Positions 27,269 through 36,543 of a stretch of DNA of 64,000 nucleotides are shown here, one piece after another (positions within the stretch are counted from its first letter, which is position 1; each line of letters opens with the position of its first letter). The stretch is from positions 1-64,000 of the forward strand of contig JADJBE010000008.1 of NCBI GenBank assembly GCA_016703895.1, given 5' to 3'. Source of the stretch: Pseudomonadota bacterium (GTDB lineage: Bacteria > Pseudomonadota > Gammaproteobacteria > Steroidobacterales > Steroidobacteraceae). The notes under the pieces are model-generated. The model ran no database searches and was not told the DNA's origin. It saw only the letters and a list, made by a program, of their open reading frames with translations. The position numbers and the translations under genes are program-made.

Positions 27269-28315
27269 ATGAATACTAACAATGCTGCCATACTCGTTCC
27301 GATGCGCGGCTTCCTGGAGACACTGCTGGAGCATCGCGACCTTACTGAGAAACAGTCAGTGGAGTTGCTGCGTGGACTAACGAATGCCGATACGCCGCCG
27401 GCCCTCGCCGGCGCCATCCTGGCGGCGTTGCGTGCCAAAGGCGTCGTCGCAGCGGAATTGCGAGGCTTTGCAGTTGCGATGCGTGCGCTGGCCCGCCGCC
27501 CCGCCATTGCGGCGGACGTGGACGCCGTCGATATCGTGGGCACAGGCGGTGACGTGTCGGGCAGCTTCAATCTCTCAACAGGCGCTGCGCTGCTCACCGC
27601 GGCCTGCGGTCTTGGTGTTATCAAACATGGCAATCGCTCGGTGTCCAGTCGCTCTGGCAGCGCGGACGTATTGGAGCAACTCGGTTTACGGCTGCCGCTC
27701 GATGAGTCGGCGGCCGGTCGATGCTTTGCACAAACGCAATTCACGTTCCTGTTTGCACCTCACTACCACCCGGCCATGAAAGCGGTCGCGCCAGTCCGTC
27801 AGGCGCTGGGTGTCAGGACGGCATTCAACATCCTCGGGCCGCTCACCAACCCCGCGCAGCCGCCGTTTCATGTGCTTGGCGCCTACGACCTTGCGACTGC
27901 CAGATTGATGGCTGAGACACTAGCAGGCCTGCCAATGCGGCGCAGTTTCGTGATCCACGGCGCTGCGGGCTGGGATGAGCCGACGCCCATCGGGCCGTTC
28001 GTGCTGTTAGACGTTCGTAGTGGCACTGTGCAGGAAACAACGCGCACGCCAGAGGACTATGGACTCGCTCGTTGTACCAGCGAGTCGTTGGCCGGCGGCG
28101 ATGCTGCTTACAACGCAGCCGCGCTGCGTGCGGCCTTGACTGGTGTCGATCGCGGGCCGCATCGGGACGCTCTGTTGTTAGGAGCGGCGTTGGCACTCGA
28201 GGTCGCGGGCCAGGTCGCTGGCCCGGCTGAGGGTATGGACCGTGCAGCGCGTGCGATCGATTCCGGCGCCGCCAATCGCCTGCTGCGCCAATTACAGGAG
28301 TTCAGTCACGCATGA
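27269..28315 (+). CDS. trpD: Anthranilate phosphoribosyltransferase
   Basis: A 348-residue enzyme that transfers phosphoribose from PRPP to anthranilate. It shows IVGTGGDVSGSFNLST, KHGNRSVSSRSGSADVLE, and FNILGPLTNPA, the family core. I use the ATG at 27269. A TTG at 27248 would overlap the trpG stop by 4 bp like the other junctions in this operon, and an ATG at 27302 is also possible. The 3' end overlaps trpC. Confidence 0.93.
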   Translation: MNTNNAAILVPMRGFLETLLEHRDLTEKQSVELLRGLTNADTPPALAGAILAALRAKGVVAAELRGFAVAMRALARRPAIAADVDAVDIVGTGGDVSGSFNLSTGAALLTAACGLGVIKHGNRSVSSRSGSADVLEQLGLRLPLDESAAGRCFAQTQFTFLFAPHYHPAMKAVAPVRQALGVRTAFNILGPLTNPAQPPFHVLGAYDLATARLMAETLAGLPMRRSFVIHGAAGWDEPTPIGPFVLLDVRSGTVQETTRTPEDYGLARCTSESLAGGDAAYNAAALRAALTGVDRGPHRDALLLGAALALEVAGQVAGPAEGMDRAARAIDSGAANRLLRQLQEFSHA

Positions 28316-29133
28316 GCGATGATTTTCTGCAAGCCATGGCGGTCGCCAGTCGCGCGCGTGCGGACGCCGCTGCGGCCCAACTGCCGCCGGCCGAATTGCG
28401 GGCGCGGATCCAGGAACTGCCGCGCGCGCCGGCGCTGCGGCGTAGCGGTCGCTTTGATTTGATCGCCGAGGTGAAACTGCGTTCGCCGGCTGTCGGCCAG
28501 CTGCAGTCAGCCGATGGCGCCAGCGCTGCCGAACGCGCGCTGGCCTACGCCAAGGCCGGTGCCGCCGCGGTCTCGGTGCTCACGGAGCCCAGTCGGTTCG
28601 ACGGCTCCATGGCGGATCTGGTTGCTGTCGCTGCGAGTCTGACATCGGTTGCCGTGCCCGCGATGCGCAAGGACTTTCTGGTTGATTCTTATCAGGTGCT
28701 CGAAGCGCGCGCTGCGGGCGCGGGCGGGGTGTTGGTCATTCTGCGCATGTTGCGACGCAATGTGCTGGCGCAATTGATCGATACGGCCGTTGAGCAGGGC
28801 TTGTTCGTGTTGCTCGAAGCTTTCGATGAGCAGGATATCGAACTCGCGGAGAGCTTGGTTACTGAGCGTGCCGCGGCAAAGCAGCAGTTGTTAGTGGGCG
28901 TCAATTGCCGTGATCTCGTGACTCTGCAAGTGGTTCCTGGCCGGCTCGAGGCGCTCGCGCCAAGACTCCCTGCGAACATCTTGCGGGTGGCTGAGAGCGG
29001 CGTCACGACTGAGAGTGACGCGGCGCGCATGGCGGCGTGCGGCTATGACCTCGCGCTCGTCGGGAGTGCATTGATGACACACGCCAATCCGGCCGCACTG
29101 CTTGCCAATATGCTTGCGGCTGCGCGGCGATGA
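28312..29133 (+). CDS. trpC: Indole-3-glycerol phosphate synthase
   Basis: A 273-residue TIM-barrel enzyme that closes CdRP to indole-glycerol phosphate. Family motifs are LIAEVKLRSPAVG, VSVLTEPSRFDGS, RKDFLVDSYQVLEARAAGA and VGVNCRDLVTLQV, then VAESGVTT. It is unfused to TrpF, which follows as a separate gene with a 4-bp overlap. Confidence 0.95.
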   Translation: MSDDFLQAMAVASRARADAAAAQLPPAELRARIQELPRAPALRRSGRFDLIAEVKLRSPAVGQLQSADGASAAERALAYAKAGAAAVSVLTEPSRFDGSMADLVAVAASLTSVAVPAMRKDFLVDSYQVLEARAAGAGGVLVILRMLRRNVLAQLIDTAVEQGLFVLLEAFDEQDIELAESLVTERAAAKQQLLVGVNCRDLVTLQVVPGRLEALAPRLPANILRVAESGVTTESDAARMAACGYDLALVGSALMTHANPAALLANMLAAARR

Positions 29134-29744
29134 TGGCCACTGCTCCCCTGTGGATCAAGATCTGTGGCATGACCACCGCGGCGGCGATCGAGGCGGCTTT
29201 GGCAGCGCGCGTTGATGCGGTCGGTTTCGTCTTTGCAGAGTCCATACGGCGTGTAACAACGTCACGTGCTTGCGAGCTTGCGGCGCCGATTCGCGGCAAA
29301 CTGCGTTGCGTGGCGGTAACACGTCACCCCTTACCGGAAGAGGTGGCGACGATCCTGGCCGAGTTCGCACCGGATATATTGCAGACCGACTATGCCGACC
29401 TTGCGACGCTACAATTGCCGGTAACGCTTGAGGTTTTGCCCGTGCTGCGTGCCGCTGGCCCACTGCCGACGATGCTGCCGTCGCGCGCACTGTTCGAGGG
29501 TCCGCAAAGTGGCACCGGCGCGGCAACTGATTGGCAGCAAGCCAGTCGAATTGCCGCGCGCACCCAGACTGTTCTGGCGGGTGGTCTCAATGCAGAGAAT
29601 GTCGGCGCTGCGATCCGCACTGTCCGGCCGTTTGGTGTCGATGTGTCGAGTGGTGTCGAAGCTGCCCCGGCGGTGAAGAGCGTGATGAGAATTGCCGAAT
29701 TTGTGGCGGCGGCCAGGCAGGCCGCCGCGGAGATTGATCGATGA
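29130..29744 (+). CDS. trpF: Phosphoribosylanthranilate isomerase
   Basis: A 204-residue TIM-barrel enzyme that performs the Amadori rearrangement of PRA to CdRP. It carries the start WIKICGMTT with the catalytic cysteine, VGFVFAESIRRV, and LAGGLNAENVGAAI with DVSSGVE for phosphate binding. It overlaps trpC and trpB by 4 bp on each side. Confidence 0.95.
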   Translation: MMATAPLWIKICGMTTAAAIEAALAARVDAVGFVFAESIRRVTTSRACELAAPIRGKLRCVAVTRHPLPEEVATILAEFAPDILQTDYADLATLQLPVTLEVLPVLRAAGPLPTMLPSRALFEGPQSGTGAATDWQQASRIAARTQTVLAGGLNAENVGAAIRTVRPFGVDVSSGVEAAPAVKSVMRIAEFVAAARQAAAEIDR

Positions 29745-31000
29745 AGCCAACCCATGTCCAGGCCGACACGGCCCGCTTGTTAGCAGATGAGATCGCTGGC
29801 AAGTTTCCCGATGCTCGCGGCCGGTTCGGCCCGTACGGTGGTCGGTACGTGCCGGAGACCCTGATCCCGGCGCTCGATCGACTCGAGGCTGGCATTAAGC
29901 AGTATCTATACAGTGCCGCCTTTCAACAGGAAATGACTCAAGAGCTCGCCACGTGGGTGGGTAGGCCAACCGCACTGAGTTACGCCAGGCATCTGTCGGC
30001 CAGTTGGGGCGCGGAGGTCTGGCTGAAGCGCGAAGATCTGGCGCATACCGGCGCGCATAAGATCAACAACTCCTTGGGCCAGGCGCTGCTCGCCAAGCGG
30101 CTCGGTGCCAAACGCGTCATCGCGGAGACGGGTGCAGGACAACATGGGGTTGCCACAGCTGCCGCGTGCGCGCGGATTGGGTTGCCGTGCATCGTTTATA
30201 TGGGCGCGGTCGACATGGAGCGTCAGGCTCCCAATGTCGGGCGAATGAAGCTGTTAGGAGCTGAGGTCGTCGCTGTCACGGGTGGTGACAAGACCCTGCG
30301 TGCCGCAATCGATGAGGCGCTGCGCGATTGGGTCGCGGATCCCACCGATACTTACTATCTGCTGGGGTCGGCGTTGGGCCCGCATCCTTATCCTTTGCTG
30401 GTGCGGGAGCTGCAAGCCGTCATTGGACGCGAGGCGCGTGCGCAGATGCTGACGCAAGCGGGCGGGTTACCAAACGCGGTATTCGCCTGTGTCGGCGGTG
30501 GTTCGAATGCCATTGGCACGTTTGTGCCCTTCGTTGCTGACGAGAGCGTGGAGATCGTTGGCGTTGAAGCCGGCGGTACGAGCAGTGCGCTGGGCCGCAA
30601 TGCGGCGACGCTGGTCTATGGGCGTCCCGGTGTACTGCAAGGAACTTATTCGCTGTTGTTGCAGGATGACGACGGTCAGATTCAGGAGACTGAATCTGTT
30701 TCCGCGGGGCTCGACTATCCGGGCGTCGGGCCCGAACATGCGCTGTTGATGTTAGCAGGTCGTGCGCGTTACGAGAGCGCCACTGACGCTGAGGCGCTAG
30801 CCGCGTTGGCAGAGTGTTCACGGCAAGAGGGTATCTTGCCAGCCATCGAGAGTGCGCATGCGTTCGTCGGCGCGAAGCGCTGGGCCAGGGAAAACCCCGG
30901 CAAACGCGTGCTGATCACTCTCTCGGGGCGAGGCGACAAAGACATGTCGACGCTGCAGCGGACGTTGCTGGGCAGCGGTGCAGCGGGAGCCTCCCGATGA
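29741..31000 (+). CDS. trpB: Tryptophan synthase beta chain
   Basis: A 419-residue PLP enzyme that condenses indole with serine. The PLP lysine is K107 in AHTGAHKINN, and the phosphate loop GGGSNAIG is visible. The N-terminal extension of about 25 residues before FGPYGGRYVPETL is slightly longer than in enteric TrpB. It overlaps trpF and trpA by 4 bp, so equal synthesis of the alpha and beta chains by translational coupling is likely. Confidence 0.96.
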   Translation: MKPTHVQADTARLLADEIAGKFPDARGRFGPYGGRYVPETLIPALDRLEAGIKQYLYSAAFQQEMTQELATWVGRPTALSYARHLSASWGAEVWLKREDLAHTGAHKINNSLGQALLAKRLGAKRVIAETGAGQHGVATAAACARIGLPCIVYMGAVDMERQAPNVGRMKLLGAEVVAVTGGDKTLRAAIDEALRDWVADPTDTYYLLGSALGPHPYPLLVRELQAVIGREARAQMLTQAGGLPNAVFACVGGGSNAIGTFVPFVADESVEIVGVEAGGTSSALGRNAATLVYGRPGVLQGTYSLLLQDDDGQIQETESVSAGLDYPGVGPEHALLMLAGRARYESATDAEALAALAECSRQEGILPAIESAHAFVGAKRWARENPGKRVLITLSGRGDKDMSTLQRTLLGSGAAGASR

Positions 31001-31800
31001 CAGAGCAGCGTAGCAAGTCAGCTGAGCAACGACCGCACGACCGCATTACGGCGGCAATCGTGGCGGCCAACCAACGTGGCGACACGGCCATCGTCGCTTT
31101 TCTCACCGCTGGCTATCCAAAGCGTGACCAGTTTCGTGCCCAGCTCATGGCCATTGGTGCCGCCGCCGACGTGGTTGAGATTGGTGTGCCATTCACCGAC
31201 CCGATGGCTGACGGGATGACGATCCAACGCTCGAGCGAGGGCGCGTTGGCGCAGGGAGTTAGCTTGCGTTGGTTGCTGAGCGAGCTCGAGACCATGCAGC
31301 GACCACCGGCACCGCTGGTTTTGATGAGCTACCTCAATCCGTTGCTGGCCTTTGGCTTTGAGCAGTTGCCCGCCGCCGCACGACGTGCCGGCGTCTGCGG
31401 ATTCATCGTCCCAGACTTGCCTTACGACGAAGGTGAAGAATTTCGGGCGGCGCTTGCGGCGCAAGGGCTAGCCCTGATTCAGATGGTGACGCCGGTCACT
31501 ACGCCGCAGCGCCTCGCCGATATCGCGGCTGTTAGCCAGGGCTTTCTCTATGCCGTGACGATGACAGGTACCACTGGCAAGGCGGTAGCAGTTCCCGCTG
31601 AGGTTACAACCTACCTCGATCGTGTCACGGCAGTCTCGCCCGTGCCGGTGTGTGCAGGCTTTGGGATTCGCTCGGCCGCCCAGGTGAGCAAACTGCAGTC
31701 GCATGTCGCCGGGGTAATCGTCGGCTCGGCGCTGGTCGAAGTACTGGAGCAGGGTGGCGATCCCGCGGCATTTCTTCGTTCGCTGCGCTCGTCGGTGTGA
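30997..31800 (+). CDS. trpA: Tryptophan synthase alpha chain
   Basis: A 267-residue TIM-barrel enzyme that cleaves indole-glycerol phosphate. The catalytic glutamate is E61 in VVEIGVPFTDPMADG, the catalytic aspartate lies in VPDLPYDEG, and the phosphate site is in AGFGIRS. The ATG at 30997 overlaps the trpB stop (ATGA). A longer frame upstream only runs through trpB. Confidence 0.95.
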   Translation: MTEQRSKSAEQRPHDRITAAIVAANQRGDTAIVAFLTAGYPKRDQFRAQLMAIGAAADVVEIGVPFTDPMADGMTIQRSSEGALAQGVSLRWLLSELETMQRPPAPLVLMSYLNPLLAFGFEQLPAAARRAGVCGFIVPDLPYDEGEEFRAALAAQGLALIQMVTPVTTPQRLADIAAVSQGFLYAVTMTGTTGKAVAVPAEVTTYLDRVTAVSPVPVCAGFGIRSAAQVSKLQSHVAGVIVGSALVEVLEQGGDPAAFLRSLRSSV

Positions 31801-33044
31801 GCTCCGCCTACCAAGCACCCACCCGGGGTTCTGCGTATCTCGGTTTGGCGGCACTGCTCGCGGGTCTGTCGATGGTTAGCCCCTTTTCGATCGATACCTT
31901 TTTCCCAGCGTTCAAGGCCATGGAGCGGGAGTTTGGTGTCGCCGATTGGCAGATGCAGCAAACCCTGACGGCCTATATGTTGCCGTACGCTTTCAGTGCG
32001 GTTTTCTTCGGGCCGCTTGCCGATGCGATCGGGCGCCGCCCGGTCATTCTGTGGGGGCTCAGTGTCTATACGCTGGGTTCGCTGGCTTGCGTACTCACAT
32101 CGAGCTTTGGCTCGCTACTGGCTTTCCGCGCCGTGCAAGGCGCGACAGCGGGTGTGGGCATGGTCGTCGGACGTGCGATCGTGCGAGATTTGTATCACGG
32201 CCCACAGGCGCAGCGCCTGATGAGCCTCATCTCGCTGCTGTTCGGGGTGGCACCGGCCATCGCGCCAGTGGTCGGCGGCTGGATCCATGTGGCGTTAGGC
32301 TGGCGTGCGGTGTTCGGTTTCATGGCGTTGTTAGGCGTGACATTGGTTGTGACTTCGGCGCTGAAGTTGCCCGAAACACATCCGCCGCAAAGGCGCGTCG
32401 AGTTTTCCGTTCGCACGCTCACCACTATCTCGCTGCGTGTCATCAGAGACCGTGAGTTCCTGCTGTTGGCATTCGCTGCCAGTCTGATGTTCGCCGGCGT
32501 GTTCTGCTTTATCGGCTCTGCGCCGACGATCGTGCTCGACCACTGGGGTCTTGATGAGACACAGTTTATCTGGCTATTTCTGCCCGTCGTCGCGGGTTTC
32601 ACGGTTGGTGCCGCGTTGTCGGGACGATTGGCGGGCCGCATCGCCCCAATGCGCCAAGCGGCTATTGGCTTTGCAATCGCGGCTCTCGCCTGTTCCGTGC
32701 GACTGTTGCTGCATTGGCAGTTCTCGCCGCTACCGATCGCCGTACAGCAAGGTCTATTGTTCCTGACCGGCATTGCGACTCAGTTGGTATTCCCGGTTTT
32801 GACGCTACGGATGCTCGATCTGTTTCCTGAAGCGCGGGGCGCTGCAGCCTCGATGCAGACATTCGTGTCGCTGCTGGTCGCTAGTGCGACGATTGGCCTA
32901 CTGGTGCCGTTGGTGCAGAAGAATCTCACCAGCCTTGCCATGCTGTCAGCGTGTAGTGTCTGGTTGGCCCTGATTCTATGGCGGTTGGCTTGTCACCGTG
33001 CCGCTGGAGAGGCTGGCAGGGTGGATGTTGTCGAGCGTCACTGA
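31797..33044 (+). CDS. MFS transporter, Bcr/CflA-like
   Basis: A 415-residue, twelve-helix major facilitator. The first helix phrase SPFSIDTFFPAFKAM and the loop GPLADAIGRRPVILWG are typical of the Bcr/CflA drug-export group. I start it at the GTG at 31797, which overlaps the trpA stop (GTGA), the same junction type as the rest of the operon. This makes it the eighth gene of the trp transcript. An export role for an aromatic compound is possible but unproven. Confidence 0.85.
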   Translation: MSSAYQAPTRGSAYLGLAALLAGLSMVSPFSIDTFFPAFKAMEREFGVADWQMQQTLTAYMLPYAFSAVFFGPLADAIGRRPVILWGLSVYTLGSLACVLTSSFGSLLAFRAVQGATAGVGMVVGRAIVRDLYHGPQAQRLMSLISLLFGVAPAIAPVVGGWIHVALGWRAVFGFMALLGVTLVVTSALKLPETHPPQRRVEFSVRTLTTISLRVIRDREFLLLAFAASLMFAGVFCFIGSAPTIVLDHWGLDETQFIWLFLPVVAGFTVGAALSGRLAGRIAPMRQAAIGFAIAALACSVRLLLHWQFSPLPIAVQQGLLFLTGIATQLVFPVLTLRMLDLFPEARGAAASMQTFVSLLVASATIGLLVPLVQKNLTSLAMLSACSVWLALILWRLACHRAAGEAGRVDVVERH

Positions 33045-33062
33045 TCGCGAGGAGAATCGAGT

Positions 33063-33467
33063 ATGTTGCAAGGTGTGCATCACCTGAACTTTCTGGTTCA
33101 TGACGTGGATGCAGCAGCTAACAAGTATGCTGCCTTGTTTGGCGTTGCTGTGGGTGAGCGCGAGGAATTGATTGCCCGCGGTGTCGTAACGCGTCGCTTT
33201 CGTTGCGGTACTACCTGGATCGTGCTGGTGCAGCCCACGCGTGCGGATTCGTTGCCGGCGCGGCGGCTCGCAGCACGTGGTGAGGGCCTGTTCCTGGTGT
33301 CATTCGCGGTAGCCGATGTCGATGTGGCTGCCGCTGCGGTTCGCGCAGCCGGTGGGCAGACCACGACCGATGAGCCACGCACCGGACTTGATTGCTGGCG
33401 GATCATCGATATCGATCCCGGCGATTTGTTTGGCGCTGACGTGCAGCTCTGTGAGGAGCGCCGATGA
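33063..33467 (+). CDS. VOC/glyoxalase-family protein
   Basis: A 134-residue protein of the vicinal-oxygen-chelate fold. It starts HHLNFLVHDVDAAANKYAALFG, a typical first beta-alpha unit, and ends WRIIDIDPGDLFGADVQL. The first histidine could be a metal ligand; a glutamate ligand at the end is not clear. The start has a GAGGAGAATC-type ribosome site upstream. It overlaps the next gene by 4 bp. Confidence 0.8.
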   Translation: MLQGVHHLNFLVHDVDAAANKYAALFGVAVGEREELIARGVVTRRFRCGTTWIVLVQPTRADSLPARRLAARGEGLFLVSFAVADVDVAAAAVRAAGGQTTTDEPRTGLDCWRIIDIDPGDLFGADVQLCEERR

Positions 33468-34252
33468 GCGAAACGCTACCGTCAGTCACCGCAGTAGGCG
33501 CGCATCCTGTCAGGATTGCGCACCGTTTCCGCGGCCCGGCTACGTCATCGAACGGCGGCTATTGCGCGGGTTTGATGGCGACGCACGTGCCTGCACCCGT
33601 CGTGACGGTCCGATTGCTCAAGCCGCCGCCGCTCGAGCGCGACCTTGTGCTGCGACCGCTGGCGGGAGATACCTCTGGGACCCTGCAGTTAGTCGAGACG
33701 ACGAATAGTGAGTCGTCCGGGAGCGAGCGGGTTATCGCCATCGCGCGCGCATCGAACATCCAACTGCGTGTGCCAAAACCTATCAGCTATCCAGAGGCGC
33801 TGGCCGCGTCGCGGCATTTTACCGGGCGCAGTCAGCACATCTTTCCGGAATGCTTCGTCTGCGGCACGCAGCGTGAACGCGGCGACGGGCTGCGTCTGTT
33901 TGCAGGGCCGCTGGACTCGATGCGTGTCGCGGCGCCGTGGATACCGGATCCTTCGCTCGCGGATGAACACGGTAAAGTTCGTACAGAATTTCTCTGGGCT
34001 GCGCTCGACTGTCCAGGCTACTTTGCGGCAGCCCCGGACGGGCGCGTGATTCTGCTCGGCGAGATGACGGCACAGGTGTTGCGCAGCGTACCGGTCGACG
34101 AGTCGTGCACAGTGTTGGCGTGGCGCATTTCAGTGAGTGGCCGTCGCCACGAGGTGGGTACGGCGCTGTTCGACGGTGATCATGAGCCCTGCGCTGTCGC
34201 GCATGCCTGGTGGATCGAGCCGCGCGAGACCGCTGCGTTTACCGTCGCCTGA
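33464..34252 (+). CDS. Hotdog-fold thioesterase-like protein
   Basis: A 262-residue protein of a conserved family often annotated as thioesterase-like. Features are FRGPATSSNGGYCAGL near the N-terminus and FPECFVCGTQRERGDGLRLF in the middle, then FLWAALDCPGYFA. These mark two tandem hotdog-like halves. No catalytic residue can be assigned with certainty. Its 3' end overlaps the convergent ubiB gene by 14 bp. Confidence 0.65.
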   Translation: MSETLPSVTAVGAHPVRIAHRFRGPATSSNGGYCAGLMATHVPAPVVTVRLLKPPPLERDLVLRPLAGDTSGTLQLVETTNSESSGSERVIAIARASNIQLRVPKPISYPEALAASRHFTGRSQHIFPECFVCGTQRERGDGLRLFAGPLDSMRVAAPWIPDPSLADEHGKVRTEFLWAALDCPGYFAAAPDGRVILLGEMTAQVLRSVPVDESCTVLAWRISVSGRRHEVGTALFDGDHEPCAVAHAWWIEPRETAAFTVA

Positions 34253-35897
34253 TCCGCCATACGAGTGCGGCGATGGCTGCGGCCGTGAGCAGCCAACCCG
34301 GCCAGCTTGGCGTGCGCTCGACAGCCAGCCAGATGATGCCGCCTAACAGCAAGACCGCTGCGATCAGCACGACGTCGCGTTGCGTATGGGTCGCCTGCAC
34401 AGTCCGCTTAAGCTCTTCAAGCTCTTGCGACTCAATCCCGAGCCGCAGCCGGCCGTCTTCAGCGCGCTGCGCGGCGACACGCAGTAGCGGCGGCAAGGCG
34501 CGCAGAGTGTCGATGACGTCGGGTATCTGCCGCTGCATCGATTGCAATACCGACCGTGCACTGAAGCGGTCCTGCATCCAGCGACGCAGAATCGGACTTG
34601 CGGTCTGCCAGATGTCGAGGTCCGGATACAAGTCCCGGCCTAGGCCCTCGATGTTGAGCAGAGTCTTCTGTAACAGAATCAACTGCGGCTGCACCGTCAT
34701 GTTGAAGCGCCGCGAAATCTCGAACAACCGTAGCAACACGGTGCCGAAGGAGATTTCCTTGAGCGGCTTGTCGAAGATTGGCTCGCACACCGTGCGAATG
34801 GCTGATTCCATCTCATCGACGCGCGTGTCGCGTGGCACCCAACCGGATTCGACATGCAGGACAGCGACCTTGCGGTAGTCGCGATCAAAAACTGCCAGAA
34901 AGTTCTCTGCCAGGTAGCGCTGATCCCGCAGGTCGAGCGTGCCGACGATACCGAAGTCGACCGCCGCATAGACCGGGTTCGCTGGGTCGTCCGCGAGCAC
35001 GAAGATATTGCCGGGATGCATATCCGCGTGGAAGAAGTTGTGTCGGAACACCTGCGTGAAAAAAATCTCCACACCGTTTTCGGCGAGTTTGCGAATATCG
35101 ACGTTCAGTTCCCTGAGCCGAGTCATATTGCTGATCTGGATGCCGCGTATGCGCTCCATCACCATCACATTACCGCGACATAGGTCCCAATAGATCTCCG
35201 GCACGTAGAGCAGGGTCGAGCCGGCAAAATTTCGTCGCAGCTGCGCGGCATTCGCCGCTTCGCGCATCAAGTCGAGTTCATCGAGGATCGTCTTCTCGTA
35301 CTCATCGACGACTTCCGCCGGTCGCAGCCGCTTGCTCTCGGGCCACCAACGCTCCGCCTGTTGCGCCAGCGCGTGCAGCACTTCGAGATCGCGTTGGATC
35401 ATCTCGCGCATGCCGGGGCGCAGCACTTTGATGATCACCTCTTTGTTAGCTTGGCCACCCGGTGGTTGTAGATTGGCGGTGTGCACTTGAGCGATGGAGG
35501 CGGCCGCGAGGGGTGTGACATCGAAGTTCGAGAACAATTCGCTGGTTGACTTGCCGAGCGCGCTCTCGATGAGTCCGCGCGCCACCTCACCGTCGAACGG
35601 CGGCACTCGATCCTGCAATTTCGCCAGTTCGTCGGCGATGTCGACGGGCAACAGGTCCCGCCGTGTCGACAATGCCTGCCCGAACTTGACAAATATCGGT
35701 CCCAACTCTTGCAAAGCGAGTCGCAACCGCTCGGCACGCGAGCCGCCGCGACGCCGTTGAAACCACACCCAGGGCGACAGCAGGAAGATGAAACGCAGGG
35801 GTCGGTAGAGGTGGGTGGCGCGGACGAATTCATCCAGTCCGTGGCGGACGAGAACGCGTTGGATCTCGATCAGTCGCAGTGCCGCGCGCAGCTTCAT
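34239..35897 (-). CDS. ubiB: Ubiquinone biosynthesis kinase-like protein UbiB
   Basis: A 552-residue ABC1/ADCK/UbiB atypical kinase. It has the family K-rich segment LGPIFVKFGQALSTRRDLLP, the alanine-rich nucleotide loop AAASIAQVH that replaces a glycine-rich loop, the HADMHPGNIFV catalytic region and AAVDFGIVG. Two C-terminal transmembrane helices anchor it. It is needed for coenzyme Q synthesis under aerobic conditions. Third gene of ubiE-ubiJ-ubiB, overlapping ubiJ by 4 bp. Confidence 0.94.
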   Translation of the reverse strand: MKLRAALRLIEIQRVLVRHGLDEFVRATHLYRPLRFIFLLSPWVWFQRRRGGSRAERLRLALQELGPIFVKFGQALSTRRDLLPVDIADELAKLQDRVPPFDGEVARGLIESALGKSTSELFSNFDVTPLAAASIAQVHTANLQPPGGQANKEVIIKVLRPGMREMIQRDLEVLHALAQQAERWWPESKRLRPAEVVDEYEKTILDELDLMREAANAAQLRRNFAGSTLLYVPEIYWDLCRGNVMVMERIRGIQISNMTRLRELNVDIRKLAENGVEIFFTQVFRHNFFHADMHPGNIFVLADDPANPVYAAVDFGIVGTLDLRDQRYLAENFLAVFDRDYRKVAVLHVESGWVPRDTRVDEMESAIRTVCEPIFDKPLKEISFGTVLLRLFEISRRFNMTVQPQLILLQKTLLNIEGLGRDLYPDLDIWQTASPILRRWMQDRFSARSVLQSMQRQIPDVIDTLRALPPLLRVAAQRAEDGRLRLGIESQELEELKRTVQATHTQRDVVLIAAVLLLGGIIWLAVERTPSWPGWLLTAAAIAALVWRIRRR

Positions 35898-36541
35898 GGT
35901 GCAGCTTTCTGCGCGGTATCATTGGCGCTGTCGAGTTGTGCGATGCGCGCATCGAGTCGGTCGAGATCTTCGCGCAGCCGATCGATGCCCGAGTACAGAT
36001 CCTCTGCTTCCGCTTTGGGCACCAGATCGCGACTCTCGTGGGCGAAAAACTCCGCTGTATTGCGCACAGTCGTGCGAGTCGCGCGCTCACCGAATGCCAA
36101 TGCGCCGCGTGCCAGTCGCAGTAGCTGACGCGCCGGTGAGTCGCCGATCAGGCGCGACAGTTCTTCCTCGGCGTCCGGGCGCAACAGCTGCAGGACCTGC
36201 TGAAACTTCTCTGCGACCTCCGCGTCGCCGTCGATCTGCACGTCGCCGCGTTGGATCACCGCCGTCGCTGCGGCGCCGGCCAGCGCCACGAGTGATAAGG
36301 GTGTGCCTGCAATGGTTGCGTGAATCTCCGGGCTGTCGTCCGGTGCACTACCGTCGGTTTCGGCACTCCGTCTACTAGTTAGTTTGAGCGACGTGCACAG
36401 TGATTCCATGTCAAGCTGCCAACCCGCACCGGTGGCGCTGACGCGCAGCCGCTTGCCAGTCAGTTCGCCACAGAGCTGCCTCGCTCGTGGCGACTGTGAC
36501 AGATTGCGATTCAGCACGTTTTCGATCGATTGGGTGAGCAT
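35894..36541 (-). CDS. ubiJ: Ubiquinone biosynthesis accessory factor UbiJ
   Basis: A 215-residue protein from the ATG at 36541 (MLTQSIENVLNR). It has an SCP2-like lipid-binding domain (about 1-110) and a C-terminal coiled coil (YSGIDRLREDLDRLDARI). In E. coli UbiJ, with UbiK, organises the soluble Ubi complex. Its position between ubiE and ubiB is conserved. The longer upstream frame overlaps the ubiE end and is not needed. Confidence 0.88.
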   Translation of the reverse strand: MLTQSIENVLNRNLSQSPRARQLCGELTGKRLRVSATGAGWQLDMESLCTSLKLTSRRSAETDGSAPDDSPEIHATIAGTPLSLVALAGAAATAVIQRGDVQIDGDAEVAEKFQQVLQLLRPDAEEELSRLIGDSPARQLLRLARGALAFGERATRTTVRNTAEFFAHESRDLVPKAEAEDLYSGIDRLREDLDRLDARIAQLDSANDTAQKAAP

Positions 36542-36543
36542 AC

